64,000 bases of DNA from Clostridia bacterium UC5.1-2E3 (GCA_001304875.1 BBZO01000014.1:26616-90615), one strand, 5' to 3'. Positions 12,388 through 23,041 are shown, counted from the first letter of the stretch. Numbers and translations: made by a program. The notes: generated from the sequence alone by a model not told the origin.

Positions 12388-13152
12388 TTAGACGATGGTC
12401 CATCCGCCGTCCACTAAGAGAAGCTGGCCGGTGACATAGCTGGAGGCGTCGGACGCCAGGAACAGCATGGCTCCGTTTAACTCTCCGGGTTTTCCGCGGC
12501 GTCCCATGGGACAGTTGTCCGTGATGCCCTTCTCGTACTTGGCGTCCGCCACCTTCTCGGACATCTCGCTGGCGAAGTAGCCGGGGCCTAAGGTGTTCAC
12601 GGTGATGCCGTTCTTGGCCCACTCGGCGGCCAGCGCCTTGGTCATCATGTAGACCGCACCCTTGGCGGTGGAATAGCCGGAGCGGGGCACGCCGTTCATG
12701 GTCACCTGGCAGTGGAAGGAGCCGATGTTGATGATCCGTCCGTAGTTCTGCTTAAGCATCACCTTGCCGACCTCGCGGGCGAAATAGAACACGCCGTTTA
12801 CGTTGGTGTTCATGACGCGCTCCCAGGTGGCGTCGTCGGTCTCCACGGCGGGGGTGGCGAAGCCGGCGGCCGCGTTGTTGATGAGGATATCGATGCGGCC
12901 GAACTCGGCGACGCAGGCCTCCACGGCGTTGCGGATCTGGTTGGAGTCGGTGACGTCGCAGGGGACCACCAGACATCTGACGTCCAGCGCCTCGGCCTCC
13001 TTCTTTACCTCCTCAAGCTTCTCCACGCGGCGGGCAACGATGGTGACATTTGCCCCCTGCTCGGCCAGACATAAGGCGAACTGCCGTCCCAGTCCGGAGG
13101 AAGCTCCCGTAATCAGCGCGCTTTTTCCTTTTACATCAAAATAGTTTTTCAT
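12388..13152 (-). CDS. Short-chain dehydrogenase/reductase
   Basis: An intact 254-residue classical SDR. NAD(P)-binding TGASSGLGRQFA, NNAAAG, and the catalytic Ser (IGSFHCQ region) with YSTAKGAVYMMTKALA (Tyr-x3-Lys) are all present; the C-terminal LASDASSYVTGQLLLVDGGWTIV is canonical. Best resemblance is to gluconate 5-dehydrogenase/3-oxoacyl-ACP-reductase-like members, but no substrate can be assigned. A GTG nine bases upstream of the ATG at 13152 overlaps the AGGAGGG ribosome site, so ATG 13152 is the start. It sits between two transporters in one operon, which suggests oxidation or reduction of an imported polyol, sugar acid or hydroxy acid (inference). Confidence 0.88.
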   Translation of the reverse strand: MKNYFDVKGKSALITGASSGLGRQFALCLAEQGANVTIVARRVEKLEEVKKEAEALDVRCLVVPCDVTDSNQIRNAVEACVAEFGRIDILINNAAAGFATPAVETDDATWERVMNTNVNGVFYFAREVGKVMLKQNYGRIINIGSFHCQVTMNGVPRSGYSTAKGAVYMMTKALAAEWAKNGITVNTLGPGYFASEMSEKVADAKYEKGITDNCPMGRRGKPGELNGAMLFLASDASSYVTGQLLLVDGGWTIV

Positions 13153-13173
13153 TGAAATCACCCTCCTGAAAGT

Positions 13174-14469
13174 TTATTTGACGGGAATGTATCCCATATC
13201 TGCGATCTGTTTCTTGCTTGCGAGGCCGGAGGCCAGGTAGAGGACGGCAACCACGCCCATGAGCACGGCGAAAATGATCCAGGCCAGCACGTAGGTGCCT
13301 GTCACGTCGAAGACGATGGCCGCGATGGTGGGGCCGACGATCTGTCCCACGTTGCCCGCAATGTTCATCCAGCCGCTCATAACGCCGTACTCCTTGTCAC
13401 CGAAGTTGTAGGAGGTGACGAGGAAGGGAATGACGGAAGGAACGGCACCGCCGATCATGTAAAGCGGGATCAGCACCGTCGCGAACATCATGTTCTGGGA
13501 GGAGAGCGCCATGCACGCGAACACGCCCGTGTAGAATAGCGGAGCGATCACGGAGGTTCTTCTCACGTGGAGCACATCGGAGAACACGCCCAGAAGGAAT
13601 TTTCCGAGAATCAGTGTGCCCAGCGCGGCGGAGTAGATGGTGGTGGCCTGGTCGCTGGAGCCGGTCACACCCGTGTAGTAGTCCACGAACTGGGCCGAGA
13701 ATGCGGCTGCGCCGATCATGGTGGTCATGCCGGCCAGCCACTGAAGCCACCAGCGGGAGGTCTTTAAGGCCTGCTGTCCGGTGATGCCGGATTTCTGCGC
13801 GGACACCATATGGGCCTTCTCCATCTCCTCGGGGGTGGGATCGCCTACGCGGGTCTCAAAGCCCTTGTCTGTGGGCATGCTGACCACCAGGAAAATGGAA
13901 ATGGGGATCATGATTGCCAGGCAGGCGGCCATGGCCAGGTATCCCGATCGCCAGCCGTAGTCGGAGATCACGGAGTTGATGAGCTTGATCCACACCAGTG
14001 CGCCCGCGCCGCTTCCCAGCATTCCGATGGACATGGCCGTGCCTTTGATTTTGGGGCCGAACCAGTTGCTCACCATGATGGTCACGGGGAGGTTGGTGGC
14101 TCCCGCCCAGCCGATGCCCTGGATGGCGCCGAGAATCCACAGCTGCCACATGGCGGTGGAAAACGACATGAGCACATAGCAGACGGCCGCAAGGGAAACG
14201 CAGCCTGTGAGCACCCATTTCATGGGATATTTTTTGTAGATCTTGCCGATAAAGGCGGAACCGATCATCATGGTCGCTGTCATCGCCGTATTCACCTGCG
14301 TGAACGCCGTGCGGGATACCCCAAACTCCTCACACACCGGACTGTAGAACAGCGAGGTGCAGTTAACCTTGATGACGTAGCAGATGAACATGGACATGAA
14401 TCCGCAGAACAGCATGACCCATCCATAGTAAAATCTGCCGTCAATTTTGAAAATGTTGTGTTGTTTCAC
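13174..14469 (-). CDS. MFS transporter (oxalate/formate antiporter-like)
   Basis: An intact 431-residue, twelve-helix major facilitator. RFYYGWVMLFCGFMSMFICYVIK at the first helix and GWAGATNLPVTIMVSNWFGPKIKG around helix 4/5 (quoted in part) are characteristic of the OFA-like branch that carries small carboxylates. The start is GTG 14469, ten bases from GGAGAAGG; an ATG in between belongs to another frame and stops after three codons. It is the first gene of the minus-strand operon ending at 10305. The substrate is unknown. Confidence 0.85.
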   Translation of the reverse strand: MKQHNIFKIDGRFYYGWVMLFCGFMSMFICYVIKVNCTSLFYSPVCEEFGVSRTAFTQVNTAMTATMMIGSAFIGKIYKKYPMKWVLTGCVSLAAVCYVLMSFSTAMWQLWILGAIQGIGWAGATNLPVTIMVSNWFGPKIKGTAMSIGMLGSGAGALVWIKLINSVISDYGWRSGYLAMAACLAIMIPISIFLVVSMPTDKGFETRVGDPTPEEMEKAHMVSAQKSGITGQQALKTSRWWLQWLAGMTTMIGAAAFSAQFVDYYTGVTGSSDQATTIYSAALGTLILGKFLLGVFSDVLHVRRTSVIAPLFYTGVFACMALSSQNMMFATVLIPLYMIGGAVPSVIPFLVTSYNFGDKEYGVMSGWMNIAGNVGQIVGPTIAAIVFDVTGTYVLAWIIFAVLMGVVAVLYLASGLASKKQIADMGYIPVK

Positions 14470-14524
14470 GATTTCATACCTTCTCCTTTCCTGTAATATG
14501 TGCAGAAGTAATAAACACTCTTTT

Positions 14525-14553
14525 ATTATAGAAGATTTTTTGTGATTTTTCAA
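14525..14553 (-). promoter_or_regulatory. Promoter of the MFS-SDR-permease-phosphorylase operon
   Basis: Minus-strand TTGAAA (14548-14553) and TATAAT (14525-14530) with a 17-bp spacer, about 55 bp upstream of the GTG start of the MFS gene. Confidence 0.65.
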
Positions 14554-14612
14554 TATATAATAAAAGAAATTATTACTATTATCCGCGGAGAAATTTCCAG
14601 AAATAAAACCTA

Positions 14613-14641
14613 TTGCACGAACGTACGTTCTGATGTATAAT
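14613..14641 (+). promoter_or_regulatory. Promoter with LexA box inside the spacer
   Basis: TTGCAC (14613-14618) and TATAAT (14636-14641) are 17 bp apart. The perfect palindrome GAACGTACGTTC (14619-14630), flanked by C and T, fits CGAACRNRYGTTYC except at the last base and starts directly after the -35. LexA bound here would block RNA polymerase fully. The operon encodes an error-prone polymerase, as expected for SOS control. Confidence 0.88.
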
Positions 14642-14670
14642 GAAGAAAAACGAGAGGGGAGGCCGTCGTC

Positions 14671-16198
14671 ATGCCGGAGAGAAAACGCACATATATTGCC
14701 ATCGATCTGAAATCCTTCTACGCGTCCGTGGAGTGCCGGGAGCGGGGCCTCGATCCGCTGACCACGAATCTGGTGGTGGCGGACAGGGGGAGGACGGATA
14801 AGACCATCTGTCTGGCCGTGACCCCGTCCCTCAAGGCCCACGGGATTCCGGGCAGGCCCAGGCTCTTTGAGGTGGTGCAGAAGGTGAGGGAGGCCAACGC
14901 CAGGCGGCTTGCGGCTGTTCCGGGCGGAGAGTTTTCCGGTACTTCCTCCGATGCGCGGGAGCTTGCGGCGCATCCGGAGCTTGCCATCGACTATATCGTT
15001 GCGCCGCCCCGGATGGCCTATTATATGGAATATAGCATGAAGGTGTACGACATATATCTGAAATATATCGCCCCGGAGGATATTCACGTCTACTCCATCG
15101 ACGAGGTGTTCATGGACGTGACAGAGTATCTGGGGACCTACGGGCTGACGGCCAGGCAGCTGGCCATGAAGATCATTCTGGACGTTCTGAATACCACAGG
15201 CATCACATCCACGGCGGGCATCGGGCCCAATATGTACCTTTGCAAGATCGCGCTGGATATCATGTCCAAGCACATCCAGCCGGACCGGAACGGCGTGCGC
15301 ATCGCGCACCTGGATGAGATGGCTTACCGCAGGCTGCTGTGGACGCATCAGCATCACAGATTTCTGGCGGGTGGGGCGCGGTTACGCGAAGAAGCTGGCG
15401 GAGTACGGCATGTATACCATGGGCGACGTGGCCCGCTGTTCCCTGGGCGGGCCGGGGGATTTCTACAATGAAGATCTGCTCTATAAGCTGTTCGGCGTCA
15501 ACGCGGAGCTCCTCATCGATCACGCCTGGGGCTGGGAGCCCTGTACCATCGCGGATATCAAGGCCTACGTGCCGGAGGACCGCAGCATGGGCTCGGGGCA
15601 GGTGCTCACCTGTCCCTACGATTATGAGAAGGCCGCGCTGGTGGTGCGGGAGATGGCGGACATGCTGGCACTGGATCTGGTGGATAAGGGGATGGTGGCG
15701 GATCAGGTGGTTCTGACCGTGGGCTACGATATCGAGAATCTGACGGATCCGGAGCGGAGGAAGGCCTATAAGGGCGAGGTGACGGTGGACCGGTACGGCC
15801 GCCGCATCCCGAAGCACGCCCACGGCTCCATCCATCTGGAGCGGCAGACCTCGTCGGGGCGGATCATCACCGAGGCCGCCATGCGGCTCTACCGGCAGAT
15901 CGTGGACGAGAAGCTGCTCATAAGAAGGCTCAATCTGGTGGCCGCCCATGTGGTTCCCATAAGCCGGATGAAGGAGCCGGAGCCTTTTGAGCAGATGGAT
16001 CTGTTCACGGACTATGCGGCGCGGGACGCCGAGCGGGAGCGGGAGCAGACGGAGCTGCTGCGGGAGAATAAGATGCAGCAGGCCATGCTGGATATCAAGA
16101 AAAAATTTGGAAAGAATGCGATTCTGAAGGGATTCAATCTGGAGGAGGGCGCCACGGCCAGGGACAGGAACGGCCAGATCGGCGGCCACCGTGCGTAG
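14671..16198 (+). CDS. Y-family DNA polymerase (UmuC/UvrX-like), one frame break
   Basis: About 510 residues. AIDLKSFYASVECRERG holds the first catalytic Asp and the steric-gate Phe/Tyr region, and YSIDEVFMDVTEYLG holds the Asp-Glu catalytic pair. TAGIGPNMYLCKIALDIMSKH is the fingers/thumb HhH area. In contrast to DinB, an insert (GGEFSGTSSDARELAAHPEL) sits between the palm strands, as in UvrX/YqjW-type proteins. The break near 15350 (HQ-P-ITDFWRVGRGYAKKL after restoring two C) joins both halves. Start ATG 14671 follows GGGGAGG. Translesion synthesis under SOS control is the expected role, supported by the LexA box in its promoter. It leads an operon with a YolD-like gene and a MATE exporter. 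Confidence 0.9.
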
Positions 16199-16225
16199 AT
16201 ACAGGTGCAGGAGGAGGATACCGGG

Positions 16226-16732
16226 ATGACAGAGCGGAAAACGCCGGAAACGGAAAAAAGAGGAAGCTTGTCCCAGCGCGGCGGCTTTATGCTGGACAGC
16301 GATGACAGGAAGCGCTATAATGACATGCTGGAATTGCCGCATCACGTGTCCCGGACGCATCCGCACATGTCCCGCCATGACCGCGCGGCCCAGTTTGCGC
16401 CGTTTGCGGCGCTGAGCGGCCACAAGGAAGCGGTGGCGGAGACGGAGCGGGTGACGGAGGCCTTTGCGGTGCTGGACGAGAGCCGGAAGGAAGAACTGGA
16501 CGGCCGGTTTGCGCTCATTCTCGCGGGCATGGAGAAGCCCTTAAGCGAGCGGCCGCAGGTGGAGATCACGTATTTTAAAGCGGACGAAAAAAAGGCCGGA
16601 GGGGAGTATCTGACGGCCGTGGGGAGAGTCAGAAAGGTGGACGGGATGGGAAGAGGTCTCGTCATGGAGAGCGGGGAGTTCATAAGGGCGGAGGACGTGG
16701 CTGATATCGTCCTGCCCGGAGGGAGGATATGA
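16226..16732 (+). CDS. YolD-like protein
   Basis: An intact 168-residue protein. YNDMLELPHHVSRTHPHMSRHDRAAQFAPFAALSG contains the YolD-type core (RP/HxMS..DRAAQFAPFAAL). YolD-like proteins occur next to UvrX/DinB-type polymerases in Firmicutes and are thought to act with them, perhaps as a UmuD-like partner (family knowledge). A GTG at 16205 is in frame, but AGGAGG at 16211-16216 points to ATG 16226. It starts 28 bp after the polymerase stop and overlaps the following MATE gene within a few bases. Confidence 0.85.
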   Translation: MTERKTPETEKRGSLSQRGGFMLDSDDRKRYNDMLELPHHVSRTHPHMSRHDRAAQFAPFAALSGHKEAVAETERVTEAFAVLDESRKEELDGRFALILAGMEKPLSERPQVEITYFKADEKKAGGEYLTAVGRVRKVDGMGRGLVMESGEFIRAEDVADIVLPGGRI

Positions 16733-16733
16733 A

Positions 16734-18107
16734 ATGAGTCGTTCTAAGACATCTGGATCGAATCAGATCGACATGTTAAACGGTCCCCTTTTGGGGAAAC
16801 TGTGGGTGTTTGCGCTGCCGCTGGCGCTCAGCAGCATTCTGCAGCAGCTTTTCAACTCGGTGGATGTGGCCGTGGTGGGACACTTTGCCAGCAGCCAGGC
16901 CCAGGCAGCCGTGGGCTGCAACGGCCCGGTCATCAACCTGTTAATCAATCTGTTCGTGGGAATTTCCGTGGGAACCAACGTGGTGATCGCCACATTTATT
17001 GGAAAACAGCGGTTTGACAAGGTGAGGACAGCCGTTCACACCTCCATCATGCTGGCGGTGATCTGCGGGTTTGCCCTTCTGGTGCTCGGCATGGTCATCG
17101 CCAGACCCATTCTGACGTTTATGGACACGCCGGCGGACGTGATGGAGTATGCGGTTTTGTATCTGCGCATCTACTTCCTGGGAACGCCGTTCATCATGCT
17201 TTACAATTTCGGAGCGGCGGTGCTGCGCAGCGTGGGGGACACGAGACGGCCTCTGATCTGCCTGATTCTCGCGGGTGTGATCAACACGGTCTTAAACCTG
17301 GTTCTGGTCATTGTGTTCCATCTGGGCGTGGCAGGAGTGGCCATCGGTACGGTGATGTCCAACGTGGTCAGCTCCGGCATGGTCATGTATTTTCTGATGC
17401 ATGAGGAGGGGCCGCTGCGCTTCTCTGTCAAGGAGTGCAGGATCGCAAAGCTGCATCTTTTGCGGATCATGCGCGTGGGACTGCCGGCGGGACTCCAGAG
17501 TATGGTGTTCTCCCTGTCCAACGTGTTCATCCAGACGGCGCTCAACGGGTTCGGTTCCGATGCCGTGGCGGGCTCCGCGGTGGCGTTAAACTATGAATAT
17601 TTTACATATTTTGTGATCGCGGCGTTTAACCAGACCACGGTCACATTTACCAGCCAGAATTTCGGCGCCAGGCGGTATGACCGCTGCAGGCAGATATTCA
17701 GGCTCAGCATGATCTCCGCGTTTCTGTGTTCGGGGCTTCTGGGACTTCTGTTTGCGTCGGATAAGCTGTTTTTTGCTTCCCTGTTTACCTCGGAGGCGGC
17801 GGTGGCGGAGTACGCCGTGGAAAGGATGACGGTGGTGCTGGTGTTCTGCTGCATCGAGTCCTCCTACGAGATCAGCGGCGCGGCGCTGCGCGGTATGGGA
17901 TTTTCCATGATCCCTGCGATTCTTACGGTATTTGGAACCTGTGTGTTCAGAATCGTCTGGATTTATACGGTGTGCCGGATGGCGCCCGGCTTCGATACGC
18001 TGATGCGGGCGTATCCGATCTCCTGGGTGCTGACAGGCGCGGCGGTGCTTATTGTATATTTTGTCATACGGCGAAAGGTCTTTAAGACGGCGGTCCGTGC
18101 GGCGTGA
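16734..18107 (+). CDS. MATE family efflux transporter
   Basis: An intact 457-residue, twelve-helix protein with the MatE fold in two halves (FALPLALSSILQQLFNSVDVAVVG and RVGLPAGLQSMVFSLSNVFIQ). It expels drugs or metabolites using an ion gradient; the substrate is unknown. It starts one base past the YolD-like stop region (GGATATGAAATGAG), so it is translationally coupled and probably part of the SOS operon. A damage-induced exporter would be an unusual operon member. Confidence 0.9.
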   Translation: MSRSKTSGSNQIDMLNGPLLGKLWVFALPLALSSILQQLFNSVDVAVVGHFASSQAQAAVGCNGPVINLLINLFVGISVGTNVVIATFIGKQRFDKVRTAVHTSIMLAVICGFALLVLGMVIARPILTFMDTPADVMEYAVLYLRIYFLGTPFIMLYNFGAAVLRSVGDTRRPLICLILAGVINTVLNLVLVIVFHLGVAGVAIGTVMSNVVSSGMVMYFLMHEEGPLRFSVKECRIAKLHLLRIMRVGLPAGLQSMVFSLSNVFIQTALNGFGSDAVAGSAVALNYEYFTYFVIAAFNQTTVTFTSQNFGARRYDRCRQIFRLSMISAFLCSGLLGLLFASDKLFFASLFTSEAAVAEYAVERMTVVLVFCCIESSYEISGAALRGMGFSMIPAILTVFGTCVFRIVWIYTVCRMAPGFDTLMRAYPISWVLTGAAVLIVYFVIRRKVFKTAVRAA

Positions 18108-18238
18108 TTCATCGATGGTTCCAATCGACAAAAGCTAACAAAATTTTTACAGCCCTTTGCAGATGATCAGGTATATAATACTACGTTGGAATAGAGGTAT
18201 CGTGACTTATATGCAAGAGGAAAGCAGGAGGCAGACGG

Positions 18239-21200
18239 TTGGAACAGATGGAAAACAGGTGTGCAGGCGGGGAGCATGGGAAAGAGATTTTAGCGGGCAT
18301 CGACGTGGGATCGACGACGACAAAGATTGTGGCCTGGGACGATGCGGAGAAAAAGATCATTTTTTCCAGCTATGAGCGCCATCACGCGGATCAGCTTCAG
18401 AGCATTATCGACCGGCTGAACGAGTTTTATGACCGGTTTCCGGGATGCCGCGTGCGGCTCTGTCTCACCGGCTCCGGAGCCAGTACGGCGGCGGAGCTTC
18501 TCGGCATTCCTTTTGTCCAGGAGGTGACGGCCAATGCCATCGCCCTGCAGAGCCGTTATGCCCGTGTGGGCACGGCCATTGAGCTGGGCGGACAGGATGC
18601 GAAGATGATCTTTTTCCGCGAGGCGGATGAAAACAGCGTTCAGAGCGTGGCGGACATGCGGATGAACGGGAGCTGCGCCGGGGGAACCGGGGCTTTCATC
18701 GATGAGATCGCCGCGGTTTTAAAGGTGCCGGTGGAGGAGTTCAATGCGCTGGCGGAGCGCGGCGGGCATGTCTATGACATTTCCGGAAGGTGCGGCGTCT
18801 ACGCGAAGACGGATATTCAGCCGCTCTTAAACCAGGGGGCGGCGAAGGAGGATCTGGCATTGTCGGCGTTCCACGCCATCGCCAAGCAGACCATCGGAGG
18901 CCTGGCCCAGGGACTGGAGATCCTGCGGCCGGTGGCCTTTGAGGGCGGCCCGCTGACCTTCAACCCGGTGCTGGTCCGGGTGTTTGCGGAGCGCCTGGGG
19001 CTTGGGGAGGCGGATATGATCGTGCCGGAAAACGCGGAGCTCATGGTGGCGCTGGGGGCGGCTCTGGCGCTTAAGACCATGTTCCCGGACAGCGAACCGG
19101 CAGACCGCGCGGAGATTGCCGGGAAGCTGGCGGAGGCGAAGCGGAGAAGGGACGAGACGGAGTCCGGGGACGGCAGGCCGTTTTTCTGCTCGGAGGAGGA
19201 GAAGGAGACGTTTCTGCGGGCCCACGAGAAGAAATGCATCCGGTGGAACCGGCCGGAGCCGGGGCAGACGGTGAGAGGATATCTGGGCATCGACGCGGGA
19301 AGCACGACCACAAAATTTGTGTTGATTGGCGAGGACGAGGAGATTCTGGACTCTTTCTATGCGGCCAACGAGGGCGATCCGCTGCAGGTGGCGAAGCGGG
19401 CGCTCGTCGGGATGCGGGAGCGATACCGCGCAGCCGGGGCCAGCCTTGAGATCCTGGCGGCCGGCACTACGGGGTACGGGGGAGATGCTGTTTGCGAAGG
19501 CCTTCGGGATTCCGTATCACACCGTGGAGACGGTGGCCCACGCCAGGGCGGCCGACAAGTACGTGAAGGACGCGTCGTTTATTCTGGATATCGGCGGCCA
19601 GGACATGAAGGCTATCTGGCTGGAGCACGGCGTCATCACGAACATTCTGCTCAACGAGGCCTGCTCGTCGGGGTGCGGGTCGTTTCTGGAAAATTTCGCC
19701 GCCTCCTTACATATTCCGACGGAAAAAATCGGTGAGACTGCGTTTGCGTCGAAAAAACCGGCGGTGCTGGGAAGCCGCTGCACGGTGTTCATGAACAGCA
19801 GCATTATCACGGAGCAGAGAAACGGGCGGACCGCGGAGGACATCATGGCGGGCCTGTGCCGTTCCATTGTTGAGAACGTATTCACGAAGGTGATCCGCGT
19901 GTCGAACCTGGATTCTCTGGGAGAGAAGATCGTGGTCCAGGGCGGCACCTTTGAGAATGACGCGGTGCTTCGCGCCATGGAGGAGTATGTGGGACGGCCT
20001 GTGGTGCGCGCGCCTTATCCCGGCGTTATGGGAGCCATCGGCGCGGCGCTGATCGCGAAAGAGAAGCATGCGAAGAGCCGGGAGGAGGAGAAGTCCTGGA
20101 CGCTGGAAGATCTGGACCGGTTTTCCTATGAGCAGCGGGCGGACTCGCCGTGTCCGTTCTGCACCAATCACTGCCGCCGGACCATTGTGAAATTTTCCAA
20201 CGGAAATTCCTGGGTGACCAACAACCGCTGCGAGAAGGGCGAGGTTGTGGGGGATCCGCGGGATGCGGCGGTAAACCGGGCGCTTAAGGAGAAGCAGTCG
20301 CAGACAGCTTCGGTGCCGGATCTGTTCGATCTCAGGGCGAAGCTTCTGTTCAGACAGTATGATTTCCCGGCGCCGAAGACGGACAGGGGGCTGACCATCG
20401 GCCTTCCGCGGGTGCTGGCTTTCTGGGATACGATGCCGTTCTGGAATACGTTCTGGCGGGCGCTGGGGTACAGGGTGCGCATTTCCGACCGCAGCAGCGG
20501 GAACTGTACGAGAACGGGCTTTCGGCGGTGACCTCAGACACGGTGTGTTTCCCTGCCAAGCTGGTGCACGGGCACATCCGGAATCTGGCGAAGCACGGGG
20601 TGGACCGGATTTTTATGCCATCCGTCACCACGGTTCCCACGGAGAACGGCGAGGAGACCAGCGAATCCATGTGTGCGGTGGTGAAGGGCTATCCCATTGT
20701 CATCCGGAACTCCGATGATCCGGAAAAGCGGTGGGGGATTCCCTTCGATGCGCCGCTGTTTCACTGGTACACGAAGGAGGACAGAAACCGTCAGCTCTCC
20801 CATTATATGGAGGAGACCTTCGGCGTTTGGAGGAGGAGACGCTGGCGGCCATCGGGGCGGGCGATGCGGCCCAGGAGACCTTTGAGAGAGTATTGAAGCG
20901 GGGCGGCGAGGCGGTGCTGGATATGGTAAGGCGTGAGGGGAAATTTGCGGTTGTGCTGGCCTCGCGCCCGTACCAGAACGATGTGCTGGTGAGCCACGAC
21001 CTTCCGAAGCTGTTTACGAGGGCGGGGATTCCTGTGCTGACGGCGGATTCCCTGCCGGAGGTGAACGAGACGGATTTAAAGAAAAGCCGCCTGGATATCG
21101 TGAACAATTTCCACGCCCGGATGCTCTCGTCGGCCATTCTGGCGGCCAGGGACGACCATCTGGAGTACGTGCAGATGGTGAGCTTCGGCTGCGGCCACGA

Positions 21201-22633
21201 CGCCTATCTGTCGGATGAGATTGTGCGTCTGATGAAGGAGATTTCCGGGAAAACGCCGTTGATTTTAAAGCTGGACGAGAGCGATGTGCAGGGGCCTCTG
21301 GGCATCCGCGTGCGGTCGTTTCTGGAGACGGTGTCCATGCGGCGGGAGAAGGGCGGACACCGCGAGATCTGCGAGCTGGGCGAGCCCTATCCGGTGAAGT
21401 ATACGAAGGAGAGCAGAAAGGAGCGGGTGGTGCTGGTTCCCAACACTTCCCACGCGTTCTGCCGCGTCATGTCGGCGGCCCTGTGCACCCAGCGTCCGCG
21501 CGGTTCCGCTGGAGGTGGGCGGCGAGGAGGCCATCCGTCTGGGAAAGCAGTATGTGCACAACGATATCTGTTTCCCGGCGCAGGTGGTGATCGGCGAGGC
21601 GCTGGCGGCCCTAAGAAGCGGAAAGTATGACGAGAACGAGACGGCCATCGGCATGGGAAAATACGTGGGCGACTGCCGTCTGACCCACTACGGCGCGCTG
21701 CTTCGCAAGGCGCTGGACGACGCGGGGTATTCCCATGTGCCGATTCTGACCAACGATGACGCGGACAGCCATGGCCTGCATCCCGGATTTAAGATGAACA
21801 TGCTGTCGGCGGCCAGGATCGCTTTTGCTCTGCCTATGATCGATGCGCTGGAGGAGCTTCTCAGGAAGATCCGGCCTTATGAGCTGGCGGAGGGAAGCGC
21901 CAACGCGGCGTTCGAGAGGGCCATGGATCTGGTGGTTGACGGGCTTAAAACCGGAGGCATTTCCGGGGCGGGGAAAGGATTTAAGAGGGCTGTCGAGGTG
22001 ATGAAGACAGTGCCCTACGACCGCTCGCAGCTTAAGCCGCGGGTGCTGATCGTGGGGGAATATCTGCTGAATTTCCATCCGGGAGCCAACCACTACATAG
22101 AGGATTATCTGGAGAAAAACGGGTTTGAGGTCATCGAGGCGCGGATGACGGATGTGCTGAGAAAGACGTATTTTTATCAGGATGCGCAGATCCGGGAATA
22201 TCATCTGAAACAGAATTTTGGGAAAAAGCTCTGGTACCGGACGGCCAACTGGCTGTTTGACCGGGCCCACGACGTGACGGACCGGATCGCCAGGGCGCAT
22301 CCGCTCTACGAGCGGGCCTGCCGCATGGAGGAACTGGTGAAGGGCAGTGATCCGATCATCCATCACACCTTTGACGCGGGCGAGGGCGTGCTGATTCCGG
22401 GGGAGATCGTGCATCACGCAAAGCACGGATGTCAGTTTTTCCTGATTCTTCAGCCCTTCGGCTGTCTGCCGAACCACGTGGTGGGGCGCGGGATCACCAG
22501 GAAGCTAAAGGAGTGGTACCCGGATGTGCAGATTCTTCCGCTGGATTACGACCCGGATATGAGCTTTGCGAATATTGAAAACCGTCTGCAGATGCTGGTG
22601 ATGAATGCGAAAAAGGCGCAGGGAATGGCATAA
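18239..22633 (+). CDS. 2-hydroxyacyl-CoA dehydratase activase, giant form (BadF/HgdC + DUF2229), four frame breaks
   Basis: About 1,465 residues. Two tandem ASKHA ATPase domains begin GIDVGSTTTKIVAWDD and LGIDAGSTTTKFVLIGED. Each has the cysteine segment that binds the bridging [4Fe-4S] cluster (NGSCAGGTGAFID and NEACSSGCGSFLENF). A CPFCTNHC motif follows, then the DUF2229 domain (LPRVLAFWDTMPFWNTFWRALGYRV). These proteins drive one-electron reduction of dehydratases with ATP. Breaks: G5 19478-19482 (one G too many), near 20499, near 20827 and near 21497. The start is TTG 18239, seven bases from AGGAGG (18226-18231); ATG 18248 is too far. No dehydratase subunits are adjacent, as is usual for this giant orphan form, whose partner is unknown. 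Confidence 0.88.
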
Positions 22634-22651
22634 GCGAACCGCTTTCTTTCC

Positions 22652-22692
22652 CGCAGACAGCGAGGCAGAGTTCAGACTGCCCGCTGTCTGCG
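22652..22692 (+). terminator. Hairpin after the activase gene
   Basis: A perfect 11-bp stem CGCAGACAGCG/CGCTGTCTGCG (22652-22662 with 22682-22692) encloses a smaller GGCAG/CTGCC stem. The run after it is AATAGAAAATTCTATTTATG, not a clean U tract, so it is either an imperfect terminator or a transcript-stabilising hairpin. It also lies downstream of the converging regulator gene. Confidence 0.55.
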
Positions 22693-22714
22693 AATAGAAA
22701 ATTCTATTTATGAT

Positions 22715-23035
22715 TTATTTTCGTGTCACTGCCTTTTCTGTGGTTTTTTGCGGCTTTTTTGCGACGTTTTCCCCTTGTTTTGCCTTCACCTCCGTTTCTT
22801 TCGTGTTGGCAGAATGGTTTTCCTTGTCTGCAGGCTTGTCCGGCCGATACTCAAAAACATCCTCCACCCGGCATTCCAGAATATCGCAGAGCATTTCGAT
22901 GGTGTGGGTGGAAACATAGTTATTTTTCTTCAGACGCCCCAACTGGCCGGCGCTGACGCCGTAGTAGGAGATCATCCGGTATTGGGTGACCTGTTTCTTT
23001 TTCATGGTTTCCCACAGCTTGTCATATGTAATCAT
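22715..23035 (-). CDS. Small Cro/C1-type HTH regulator, copy 2
   Basis: 106 residues: an N-terminal HTH of the Cro/C1 (HTH_26) type (ISYYGVSAGQLGRLKKNNYV, THTIEMLCDILECRVEDVFEY), then a charged, probably disordered lysine-rich tail of about 45 residues. It is a close tandem paralogue of the gene at 23118; the first ~75 residues are nearly identical and the tails differ. Its AGGAGGT ribosome site is locked in a 10-bp inverted repeat not present in the other copy. Both genes diverge from the surface-protein locus that starts at 23.9 kb, so they are candidates for its regulators (inference). Confidence 0.85.
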   Translation of the reverse strand: MITYDKLWETMKKKQVTQYRMISYYGVSAGQLGRLKKNNYVSTHTIEMLCDILECRVEDVFEYRPDKPADKENHSANTKETEVKAKQGENVAKKPQKTTEKAVTRK

Positions 23036-23041
23036 AAATTT

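Noticed and set aside
14470..15357. Upstream extension of the MFS frame by about 295 codons
   Set aside because: It is antisense to the polymerase gene. GTG 14469 has a good ribosome site and starts the family-typical N-terminus.
18140..18180. Promoter for the activase gene
   Set aside because: A TATAAT lies at 18174-18179, but no -35 hexamer stands at a proper distance; I could not support a call.
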